NCBI GenBank assembly: GCA_903848655.1 | Contig: CAINGT010000007.1 | Span: forward strand, 1-64,000 | From: an uncultured Sphingomonadales bacterium | GTDB taxonomy: Bacteria; Pseudomonadota; Alphaproteobacteria; Sphingomonadales; Sphingomonadaceae | Reading direction: 5' to 3' | Length of the DNA: 64,000 nucleotides | In this document: piece by piece, positions 53,519 to 61,345 of the stretch | Numbering within the stretch: the stretch's first letter is position 1 | Layout of the letters: the number at the start of each line of letters is the position of its first letter | The notes under the pieces: model-generated | What the model was told of the DNA's origin: nothing | Database searches by the model: none | The model's input: the letters and a program-made list of their open reading frames with translations, nothing else | Position numbers and translations under genes: made by a program

Positions 53519-55222
53519 TTATCTGGCGGCTGGCGGTGTCGTAACCGTGGCCTGATCGGCATCATATGTTTTGCCTCCGCCGACCCACGTTTGCCACACT
53601 TTGGTCGCGCGGATCGCTTCAGCGCTGGCGGTTAGCGGGTCGGTATCGACCAAAATGAAATCGGCGCGCAAGCCCGGTGCGATCCGGCCAAAGCGCGCTT
53701 CGGCAAACCCGGCCCACGCCGCCGCGCTGGTATAGCCCGCCAGCGCGGTGGTGCGATCAACGCGTTCCTGCGGTTGCCAGCCGCCGGTGGGGGCCCCATC
53801 GGCACCCTGCCGCGTAAGCGCGGCGGCCAGCCCGGCCCACGGGTCGGGGCGTTCGACCGGGCTGTCCGACCCGAATGCCAGCACCGCGCCCTGCCGCTTA
53901 AGGCTGGCCCAGGCATATGCGCCTGCCAGCCGGTCTGGCCCCAGCCGCGCTTCGGCCATCGTGCGGTCAGACGTCTGGTGCACTGGCTGCATCGAGGCGA
54001 CGAGCCCGCCTTGCGCGGCAATCCCGGCGATCATCCGCTGGTCGCTGGGGTCGATCACTTGGGCATGTTCGATGCGCCAGCGCCGGTCGCCGTGATAAGT
54101 CGGCGCAAGCTCGGTCATCGTGGTCAGCAGCGTGGCATTGGCCGCATCGCCGATGGCATGGACCGCCACTTGAAACCCGTCCATGGACGCGCGGCTCATC
54201 ACATTGCCCAATTGCGTGGCGTTCAGCAAGGGCGTGCCCCGGTTGCCGGGCTGGTCGGCATAATCGGCCTTGAGCGCCGCGCCGCGCGATCCGAGCGCGC
54301 CATCGAGGAACAGTTTTACCCCGCCCAAGCGCAGCCGGTCGGCATAGAGCCACGGCGTCGGGCCGCTGCCGCCGATGGCCGCCATCGTATCGGTGCCGCG
54401 CGCATAAGCCATAATGCGCACATAGAGCCGGTTGGCATCACCCGCGCGGCGAAACGCCAGCCAGTCATCGACCGAAGTGCCCATATCGGCCACTGCGGTC
54501 AGCCCGCGCCGCGCAAATTCGGCTTGCGCGGTGGCGAGCGCCAGATCAATATCGCGCGGCAATGGTGCAGGAATCGCTCTGGCAACGAGCGCGGTGGCAT
54601 GGTCAACCAGCACGCCCGCCGGGCTGCCATCGGCCAGCCGCTCGATTGCGCCGCCATCGGGCGTGTGCGTTGCGGCACTAACCCCTGCGGCGCGCAGCGC
54701 GGCGCTGTTGGCCCAGCCTGCATGAAAATCGGCGCGGTCAAGCCACACCGGGCGGTCGGGCACCACGCGGTCGAGCTCTGCCGCCGTCGGAAACCGGCCC
54801 AGCCGCCAGCGTTCCTGATTCCACCCGCTGCCGCGAATCCACGCCCGCTCCGGGTGGGCGCGGGCGAACGCACCGATTTTGGCGAGCGCATCGTCGAGCG
54901 AGGTCGTGTCCGCCAGATCGAGCGTGAGCAGCGCAAACCCGGTCTGGACCACATGGACATGGGCATCGATCAGCCCCGGCAGCAGCACATGGCCTTTGCC
55001 ATCGATATGGTATTGCCAGCTTTTGCGCGCGGGCAGCCGGTCACCGGGGCGATAGACCGCGCGGATCACCCCGGCATTATCGAACAGCAGCGCGGTAAAG
55101 CGTTGCACCGAACCATCGGCAGCGATGGTTTCACCGTGCACATTGTCCACCAATGTATCGGCGTGCGCCACGGGGGCGATCAGCAGCGCGAGCGCGGCGG
55201 CAAACCCACGAAACCGGATCAT
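53519..55222 (-). CDS. Exported amidohydrolase (YtcJ/metal-dependent hydrolase family)
   Basis: A 567-residue amidohydrolase_3 protein with a signal peptide (FAAALALLIAPVAHA). Metal ligands: DAHVHVVQ (HxH), IHAIGDAAN, RIEHAQVI and FGSDSPVERPDPW (Asp). Relatives hydrolyse N-acyl or formamide bonds. Substrate unknown; export suggests use of external compounds. The start overlaps the stop of the dehydrogenase gene upstream (ATGA), so the two form an operon. Confidence 0.9.
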   Translation of the reverse strand: MIRFRGFAAALALLIAPVAHADTLVDNVHGETIAADGSVQRFTALLFDNAGVIRAVYRPGDRLPARKSWQYHIDGKGHVLLPGLIDAHVHVVQTGFALLTLDLADTTSLDDALAKIGAFARAHPERAWIRGSGWNQERWRLGRFPTAAELDRVVPDRPVWLDRADFHAGWANSAALRAAGVSAATHTPDGGAIERLADGSPAGVLVDHATALVARAIPAPLPRDIDLALATAQAEFARRGLTAVADMGTSVDDWLAFRRAGDANRLYVRIMAYARGTDTMAAIGGSGPTPWLYADRLRLGGVKLFLDGALGSRGAALKADYADQPGNRGTPLLNATQLGNVMSRASMDGFQVAVHAIGDAANATLLTTMTELAPTYHGDRRWRIEHAQVIDPSDQRMIAGIAAQGGLVASMQPVHQTSDRTMAEARLGPDRLAGAYAWASLKRQGAVLAFGSDSPVERPDPWAGLAAALTRQGADGAPTGGWQPQERVDRTTALAGYTSAAAWAGFAEARFGRIAPGLRADFILVDTDPLTASAEAIRATKVWQTWVGGGKTYDADQATVTTPPAAR

Positions 55223-56118
55223 GCGCGGTCGCTCCTTCGGGGCAAGCGGCGGATCAGCGCGCTGGTATCCTGCCGCGCGCCGCCCAGCGCCTGCACATCG
55301 GCATAGAACTGATCGATCAGCGCGGTAACCGGCACGCTTGCGCCCAGCCCGCGCGCCTCGTCGATGGCAAGGCCGAGATCCTTGCGCATCCAGTCCACCG
55401 CAAAACCAAAGTCGAATTCATCGCGCGCCATGGTCGCAAAGCGGTTGTCCATCTGCCACGATTGCGCCGCGCCACCGCTGATCGCCTCGAACACTTTATC
55501 CAGATCGAGCCGCGCGGTCTGGGCAAAGCGGATCGCTTCGGCCAGCCCCGCCAGCGTTCCGGCGATGCACATCTGATTGGCCATTTTGGCGGTCTGCCCC
55601 GCGCCCGATTTGCCGACATGGACCACGCGGCTCGCATAAGCCGCCAAAATCGGGCGCGCGGCATCGACCGCCGCTGCGCTGCCGCCGCACATGATCGACA
55701 AAGTGCCCGCGGTTGCCCCTGATTGCCCGCCGGTGACCGGGGCATCGACGCACAGCAGTTCCTTGTCGCGCCCTTCGACCGCAATCTGCCGCGCGATCCG
55801 CGCCGATACGGTGGTATGGTCGATGAACACGGCCCCGCGTCGCAGCGTTGCAAACGCGCCTTTGGGGCCAAGCACGACATCGGCCAGATCATCATCGTTG
55901 CCCACGCAAGTAATCACCGCATCGGCCCCGGCGGCGGCTTCTGCCGGGCTGGTGGCGATCCGCTCAGCCAGTCCGGGATGCGCCGCCTGCCACGCTTGCG
56001 CGCGCGCGAGCGTGCGGTTGTAGATCGTCAACCGGTGCCCCGCTGCACCCAGATGGCGCGCCATTTGCGAGCCCATCACGCCAAGGCCGAGAAACGAGAT
56101 ATGGAGCGGTTCGGTCAT
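55219..56118 (-). CDS. NAD(P)-dependent beta-hydroxyacid dehydrogenase
   Basis: The 299-residue enzyme has LGLGVMGSQMA (cofactor loop, about 10-20), DAPVTGGQSGATAGTL (substrate loop) and the catalytic Lys in GAGQTAKMANQM. It resembles 2-hydroxy-3-oxopropionate/3-hydroxyisobutyrate dehydrogenases. It differs from the homologue at 2514-3467, so it is a paralogue. Operon with the amidohydrolase. Confidence 0.9.
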   Translation of the reverse strand: MTEPLHISFLGLGVMGSQMARHLGAAGHRLTIYNRTLARAQAWQAAHPGLAERIATSPAEAAAGADAVITCVGNDDDLADVVLGPKGAFATLRRGAVFIDHTTVSARIARQIAVEGRDKELLCVDAPVTGGQSGATAGTLSIMCGGSAAAVDAARPILAAYASRVVHVGKSGAGQTAKMANQMCIAGTLAGLAEAIRFAQTARLDLDKVFEAISGGAAQSWQMDNRFATMARDEFDFGFAVDWMRKDLGLAIDEARGLGASVPVTALIDQFYADVQALGGARQDTSALIRRLPRRSDRA

Positions 56119-56210
56119 GCCCTGACGTTTAACCGGTTTGGCGCGCGGTGCCAGTGGGTTTCGTGGTGCTTGTCGGCATAAGCGCAGGCGGTTAGGGGCG
56201 GTGCCAGGTC

Positions 56211-56633
56211 ATGAGCGAAAGAACCGTGGTGCAACCGAATGAGCCTGTCACGCCCCCAACCACTCCCCGCGCGAACGGATTGACACGGTCGGTCGCGTTT
56301 TGGCTGTTCTGGATCGCGCTGGCAGGCGCGGTGACGCTGGCGGTGTTGCCGCATCCGCCGCAATTGCCGCTGGACCGGCTGGGCGACAAATTCAACCATA
56401 TGCTGGCATTCGCCACGCTGACCGCGCTCGCGGAATTCGGGCTTCCGGCAGAACCGCGCTGGCGGCTGGCCGAGCGGCTGTCGTTTCTGGGCGCGCTGAT
56501 CGAAGTGGCGCAGTCGATCCCGGCGCTGCACCGCGATTGCGATATCCGCGACTGGGTGGCCGATACGCTGGCGATTGTGGTGGTAACCGTGCTGATGGCA
56601 GCGGTGCGCGGCGCGAAACGCGGCCAGCCGTAA
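56211..56633 (+). CDS. VanZ-like small membrane protein
   Basis: The 140-residue protein has hydrophobic helices VAFWLFWIALAGAVTLAVLP and ADTLAIVVVTVLMAAV, and VanZ-type segments GDKFNHMLAFATLTAL, GALIEVAQSIPALHRDCDIRDWVADT. Function unknown; the family includes a teicoplanin-resistance protein but most members are uncharacterised. It lies 41 bp upstream of the threonine ammonia-lyase gene. Confidence 0.78.
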   Translation: MSERTVVQPNEPVTPPTTPRANGLTRSVAFWLFWIALAGAVTLAVLPHPPQLPLDRLGDKFNHMLAFATLTALAEFGLPAEPRWRLAERLSFLGALIEVAQSIPALHRDCDIRDWVADTLAIVVVTVLMAAVRGAKRGQP

Positions 56634-56674
56634 AGCCCGTTTCCATCACCGCCGGTTTCGACTAGGGCCCGGCC

Positions 56675-57916
56675 ATGACCGCTGTTGCTTTATCCCCCGC
56701 CCCGCCCGGCCTGACGCTTGATGATGTGCGCGCTGCCACGGCCCGCATCGCCGGGCACGTGGTGCGTACTCCGACGCTGCACAGCAAGACATTAAGCGCG
56801 ATTACCGGCGCGGACATCTGGCTGAAGTTTGAAAACCTGCAATTCACTGCCGCCTACAAGGAACGCGGTGCGCTTAACGCGCTGTTGCAACTGACCGCGG
56901 ATCAGCGGCGGCGCGGTGTCATCGCGGCTTCGGCGGGCAACCATGCACAAGGCCTGTCGTACCACGGCACCCGGCTGGGAATGCCGGTAACGATTGTCAT
57001 GCCGCGCACCACGCCAACCGTCAAAGTGATGCAAACCGAAAGCGTCGGCGGCACGGTCGTGCTCGAAGGCGAAACGTTTGACGATGCTTATGCCCATGCC
57101 CGGGTGCTTGAACACGATCTGGGCATGACTTTCGTCCATCCGTTCGACCATCCGCATGTCGCGGCTGGCCAAGGGACAGTGGCGCTCGAAATGCTTGAAG
57201 ACGTGCCTGATCTTGACATGCTGGCGGTGCCAATCGGCGGCGGCGGGCTGTTGACCGGGATGGGCACGGCGGCGCGCGGGATCAATCCCGCCATCGGGCT
57301 GATCGGGGTGCAGGCGCAACTGTTTCCATCGATGTACAACAAGCTCAAAGGGCAGGATCTGCCCTGCGGCGGGGACACGCTGGCCGAAGGGATCGCGGTC
57401 AAAGAACCGGGCCTGTTTACATCCGCCGTGATCGCGGGGCTGGTTGACGACATTGTGCTGGTTGACGAAGCGCAGCTTGAACAGGCGGTATCGCTGCTGT
57501 TGCAGATCGAAAAAACCGTGGTCGAAGGCGCAGGGGCGGCGGGGCTGGCGGCGGTCATGGCCCATCGCGCGATCTTTGCTGGCAAAAAAGTCGGCATCGT
57601 GCTGTGCGGCGGCAATATCGACACGCGGCTGCTCGCCAATGTCTTGTTGCGCGATCTGGCGCGGTCGGGGCGGCTGGGCCGCTTGCGCATTACGCTGCAA
57701 GACCGACCCGGTGCGCTGTTCAAAGTGGTGGAAGAATTCAACCGCCATCAGGTCAATATTCTCGAAGTATGGCACCAGCGCATCTTTACGTCGTTGCCCG
57801 CCAAAGGCCTGACCGCCGAAATCGAGTGCGAGGCGCGGGATCGCGAGCAGATCGACCGGCTGGTCGAGGCGCTGCGCGCGCGCGGCTATGCGGTTGAACA
57901 AGTCGAACTGGGGTAG
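56675..57916 (+). CDS. ilvA: Threonine ammonia-lyase
   Basis: A 413-residue PLP enzyme deaminating threonine to 2-oxobutanoate. PLP Lys in FTAAYKERGALNAL; SAGNHAQGLSYH and the glycine loop PIGGGGLLTG contact the cofactor; VLCGGNID follows. A single C-terminal ACT-like domain (about 330-413, RLRITLQDRPGALFKVVEEFNRHQVNILEV) suggests allosteric control. This short form (not the 500-residue form) may be biosynthetic or catabolic. Confidence 0.93.
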   Translation: MTAVALSPAPPGLTLDDVRAATARIAGHVVRTPTLHSKTLSAITGADIWLKFENLQFTAAYKERGALNALLQLTADQRRRGVIAASAGNHAQGLSYHGTRLGMPVTIVMPRTTPTVKVMQTESVGGTVVLEGETFDDAYAHARVLEHDLGMTFVHPFDHPHVAAGQGTVALEMLEDVPDLDMLAVPIGGGGLLTGMGTAARGINPAIGLIGVQAQLFPSMYNKLKGQDLPCGGDTLAEGIAVKEPGLFTSAVIAGLVDDIVLVDEAQLEQAVSLLLQIEKTVVEGAGAAGLAAVMAHRAIFAGKKVGIVLCGGNIDTRLLANVLLRDLARSGRLGRLRITLQDRPGALFKVVEEFNRHQVNILEVWHQRIFTSLPAKGLTAEIECEARDREQIDRLVEALRARGYAVEQVELG

Positions 57917-57953
57917 CGTGGGCGGGCTGAAACTTTTTTGCGCAGCCGCGAGT

Positions 57954-58007
57954 CCCCACCAATCCTATAGGCCCCACCCATCCTATAGGCCCCACCCATC
58001 CTACAGG
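57954..58007. repeat. Three tandem 18-bp repeats
   Basis: Three units: CCCCACCAATCCTATAGG, then CCCCACCCATCCTATAGG, then the same with TACAGG. They lead into the C-rich arm of the terminator at 58020. The 269-bp gap 57917-58185 holds these repeats, the terminator and no gene. Confidence 0.9.
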
Positions 58008-58019
58008 CCCCACCCCCAA

Positions 58020-58049
58020 CCCCCTCCCCTGAAGGGGCGGGGGCTTTTT
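58020..58049 (+). terminator. Rho-independent terminator after ilvA (dispersed repeat)
   Basis: CCCCC-t-CCCC-TGAA-GGGG-c-GGGGG then CTTTTT. It terminates the ilvA transcript and is almost identical over about 44 bp to the inverted copy at 39487-39531. Confidence 0.88.
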
Positions 58050-58185
58050 GCGGGGGGCTGCGGGCGTCGGTAAAATTTTTCATGATAATCGTGGTTAACC
58101 GACTTTAACCGCGTTGATAGTTGCGGCATTGTCGCTTTGCCCGGTTGGCGATCAGCCGGTTGCAGCACAGGACAATGCTTGCGTC

Positions 58186-59046
58186 GTGACCGCCCCGGTA
58201 CGTTTTCCGCGCTTTTTCGTCACCAGCCCGATGCCGTGCCCTTATCTGCCGGGCCGCACCGAGCGCAAAGTGTTTACCGAGCTCAAAGGGCCGGGCGCCG
58301 ATGAACTCAACGATGCGTTGAGCCGGATCGGGTTTCGCCGCAGCCAGACGGTGGCCTATCGGCCAAGCTGTGCGGGCTGCACCGCATGTGTTTCGGTGCG
58401 CGTGGTGGCTTCGCAGTTTTGCGCTTCGGCCAGCCAGCGCCGCACTTTGCGCGCCAATGCCGATCTGATCGTGTCGGTCTGCCAGCCATGGTCGACGCCC
58501 GAACAATATGGCTTGTTGCAGGACTATCTGGCGGTGCGTCATCCCGGCGGCGGCATGGCGACGATGGATGATATCGATTTTGCCGATATGGTGGAACATA
58601 CTCCGGTAACCAGCTACGTCGTTGAATATCGCGAACCCAATGCCGATGGCACGCCCGGGCGGCTGGTCGGCGCATGCCTGACTGACCATCAGGGCGATGG
58701 CTTGTCGATGGTCTACAGTTTTTACGACCCCCATCATCCGACACGGACCGGGCTTGGCACATTCATCATTCTTGACCATATCCGACAGGCGAACCGTATT
58801 GGCCTTGCCTATGTCTATCTTGGCTATTGGGTCGAAGGTTCGCCCTGCATGGAGTACAAAGTGCGGTTTCGCCCGCTGGAGCGGCTGGGCCGCGATGGCT
58901 GGGACCGTTTCGACCCCGCCGATCAGGTCAATGCCATCAATCGCGTTGGCGCGGGAGTGTGTGCTGCGGCACGACGTGAACCGGTCCATGGCGCAGCCGA
59001 TCCGGGCAAGGACGGTCTGGCCGGGATGGTGCGCCAGTATAACTGA
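58186..59046 (+). CDS. bpt: Aspartate/glutamate leucyltransferase (Bpt)
   Basis: The 286-residue protein is Bpt/Ate: [42 protein letters not shown] (cysteines used by the family), and [22 protein letters not shown] and [24 protein letters not shown]. It adds Leu to N-terminal Asp/Glu, feeding the ClpAPS N-degron path; ClpA is at 41 kb. GTG 58186 gives the standard [10 protein letters not shown]-like start. It overlaps tamA by 59 nt. Confidence 0.94.
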   Translation: MTAPVRFPRFFVTSPMPCPYLPGRTERKVFTELKGPGADELNDALSRIGFRRSQTVAYRPSCAGCTACVSVRVVASQFCASASQRRTLRANADLIVSVCQPWSTPEQYGLLQDYLAVRHPGGGMATMDDIDFADMVEHTPVTSYVVEYREPNADGTPGRLVGACLTDHQGDGLSMVYSFYDPHHPTRTGLGTFIILDHIRQANRIGLAYVYLGYWVEGSPCMEYKVRFRPLERLGRDGWDRFDPADQVNAINRVGAGVCAAARREPVHGAADPGKDGLAGMVRQYN

Positions 59047-61345
59047 ACGCCGCCTGGCCGCGCTGGTCGCGCTGGTGTTGTCGCCGGCGCAGGCGCTGGC
59101 GCAGACTTTGCCGCCGATTGCGCCGGATGCCGATGCCGCGCTGGGCGCGCTGATCCCCGACAGCGCGGTCGCAGACCCCGCCACGTGGGCGCTCGATACC
59201 GAAGCAGCGCGGCATCCGCCCGATCCGCGCAGTCTGCCGCCGGTCGCCTGGCCCGTCACGGGTCCGCCACCCGACGCGCTGCCCGTGCCGATCCCGGGGT
59301 TGACGATTGGCTGGCCTGACAGCTTTGCGGTTCCGCCGATCACGCTCTTGACCGCCGATGCCGACGCGACACCCGCGCAGGCAAGCCCGCCGACAGCCGG
59401 TGCGGCGCGCGATGTGGCGCTGCCGCGCGGGGGCTGGCGCGGCGCGGCGGGGGATGGTGCGCGGGTCTGGCAGGCTGCACCGGGGATCACGGTGGCGATC
59501 GCGGCAACGGCGGCCGTGCCTGAAATCCAGGATATCGTCCACCGGTTCGGTGCGCTGTCCAGCTTGCGTGCGCTGGCGCGTGGCGATGACAATCTGGCGC
59601 AAGTGTCGCGCCGCGCCCACGATGACGCGGTGCTGCTGCAACAGATCATGCAACTCTATGGCTATTATGATGCGCAAGTCAGCCCTGATTTGCTGGCGCT
59701 GTTGCCCGGTGCCGACCCATTGCACAATGCGGGTGCGGTGCGCTTTGATGTCCAGCCGGGTACCCGGTACCGCCTGACCGCGATCGATCTGGGCGATCTG
59801 GCCACAAGCCTAGAGCGTGATGCGAAAAAGTGGGAACCGGTTTTTCGCAATAAATCACGCGAAAACAATGACTCTAGAGCGGAATGCGATTCAATCTCAT
59901 CGCATTCCGCTCTAGACCACGCCGCCTTGCTCGGCGCATTTGCGCTCAAGCCCGGCGATGCGGCCAATAGCGAGGCGATTGTGGCAGCGCGCGACCGGCT
60001 TGAGGCGATGCTTGGAACCAGTGGCTATACGTTTGCCCGGCTGGGACAACCCGCACTGGTGGTCGATCATGCCACTGCCGGGGCTGATCTGACGGTGCCG
60101 CTGACGACCGGGGGCACATACGTATTTGGCCAGATAACCAGCTCGCTGCCCCGGTTTCTCAATGCGCGCCATTTGCAGCGGATCGCGCGGATGCGCCCGG
60201 GCCAGCGTTATGACCAGCGGCTGGTCGATGATTTTCGCCAGGCGGTGCTGACCACCGGGATCGTTGGTGGGGTAACCATCACCCCGCGCGAAGCCGTGGC
60301 TCCCACCGCCACCACGCCGGGCGTCGCCGACCTTGATGTCGTGCTGACCAAAGGCCCCGAACATACTGTGGCGGGGCAAGTCGGGCTGTCGAGCGGGCAG
60401 GGTTTTGAAGTCGATGCCAGTTGGGAAGACCGCAATCTGTTCCCGCCCGAAGGCATGGTGCGTTTGCGCGGGGTGCTGGGGACGCGCCAACAACTGGCCG
60501 GGGCGACATTCCGCCGGTCGAATTTCATGGCGCGCGATCAGGCCTTCAGCCTCAATCTCTATGCCCAGGCGCTGATTACCGACGCCTATGATGCGCATAC
60601 GCTGTCGGCCATCGCCAGTCTGGACAAGACCAGCACACTGCTGTTTCAGAAAAAGTGGGCGTATTCGGCGGGGCTGCAAGTGATCGCCACCCGGCAACTC
60701 GCGGCCGGTTCGCCCACCGGTACGCCGTTTACGACGTATTTCATCGGGGCATTGCCGTTGAAGCTGGCATTTGATGGCAGCAACAATCTGCTCGATCCGA
60801 CCAGAGGGGCGCGGATCGCGCTGGCGGCATCACCCGCGATCTCGATTCAGGGCGGGCCGCGATCATCGTATATCACCACCCAGTTCGAGATCAGCGGCTA
60901 TCAGCCGGTGTCATCGCAAGTGGTGCTGGCGGCGCGCGTGCGGGTGGCGGCGATCAATGGCACCAGCATTGCCAATATTGCGCCGTCGCAGCGGCTTTAT
61001 GCAGGCGGCAGCGCGTCGATCCGGGGCTATGGCTATCAGGCGGTCGGGCCGCGCGATGCCGCCAACAATCCGACTGGCGGGCGCTCGCTCAGCGAGTTTT
61101 CGCTGGAGGCGCGATTCAAGACCGGGCTGTTCGATGGCGCGCTGAGCGTGGTGCCGTTTCTTGATGGCGGCATGGTCGGCACCACGCCCACCCCGACGAT
61201 GCGCGGGGCCAAATTCGGGGCTGGCTTTGGCATTCGTTACCAGACCAATTTCGGACCGATCCGTTTTGATATCGGTACCCCACTCAACCGGGCGGCGGGC
61301 GACAGCCGCATCGCGGTCGCGATTGCGCTGGGGCAGGCGTTCTGA
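58988..61345 (+). CDS. tamA: TamA-like outer membrane assembly protein with 34-residue repeat insertion
   Basis: The 785-residue Omp85 protein has a signal-like segment ([16 protein letters not shown]), a Pro-rich stretch, POTRA domains (about 160-430) and a C-terminal 16-strand barrel ([34 protein letters not shown]). With TamB it assembles outer-membrane proteins. Residues 276-309 ([20 protein letters not shown] onward) come from a palindromic repeat (59812-59913) in a POTRA domain; removing it joins DLATSL to DHAALLGAF. Start is uncertain: ATG 58988 is the nearest in-frame one and overlaps bpt. Its stop overlaps tamB (TGATG). Confidence 0.9.
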   Translation: MAQPIRARTVWPGWCASITERRLAALVALVLSPAQALAQTLPPIAPDADAALGALIPDSAVADPATWALDTEAARHPPDPRSLPPVAWPVTGPPPDALPVPIPGLTIGWPDSFAVPPITLLTADADATPAQASPPTAGAARDVALPRGGWRGAAGDGARVWQAAPGITVAIAATAAVPEIQDIVHRFGALSSLRALARGDDNLAQVSRRAHDDAVLLQQIMQLYGYYDAQVSPDLLALLPGADPLHNAGAVRFDVQPGTRYRLTAIDLGDLATSLERDAKKWEPVFRNKSRENNDSRAECDSISSHSALDHAALLGAFALKPGDAANSEAIVAARDRLEAMLGTSGYTFARLGQPALVVDHATAGADLTVPLTTGGTYVFGQITSSLPRFLNARHLQRIARMRPGQRYDQRLVDDFRQAVLTTGIVGGVTITPREAVAPTATTPGVADLDVVLTKGPEHTVAGQVGLSSGQGFEVDASWEDRNLFPPEGMVRLRGVLGTRQQLAGATFRRSNFMARDQAFSLNLYAQALITDAYDAHTLSAIASLDKTSTLLFQKKWAYSAGLQVIATRQLAAGSPTGTPFTTYFIGALPLKLAFDGSNNLLDPTRGARIALAASPAISIQGGPRSSYITTQFEISGYQPVSSQVVLAARVRVAAINGTSIANIAPSQRLYAGGSASIRGYGYQAVGPRDAANNPTGGRSLSEFSLEARFKTGLFDGALSVVPFLDGGMVGTTPTPTMRGAKFGAGFGIRYQTNFGPIRFDIGTPLNRAAGDSRIAVAIALGQAF
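59812..59913 (+). repeat. RIME-like palindromic element in frame inside tamA
   Basis: Full 102-bp copy: domain B (AGAGCGTGATGCGAAAAAGT ... ATGACTCT) then domain A (AGAGCGGAATGCGA ... TCGCATTCCGCTCT). Length is 34 codons with no stop in this frame, so tamA stays open. It is the reverse complement of 6232-6333. Flanks again suit a CT dinucleotide duplication. Confidence 0.92.

Noticed and set aside
53774-55306. 510-codon plus-strand frame opposite the amidohydrolase
   Set aside because: Antisense shadow with Arg/Gly/His-rich composition and no motifs.
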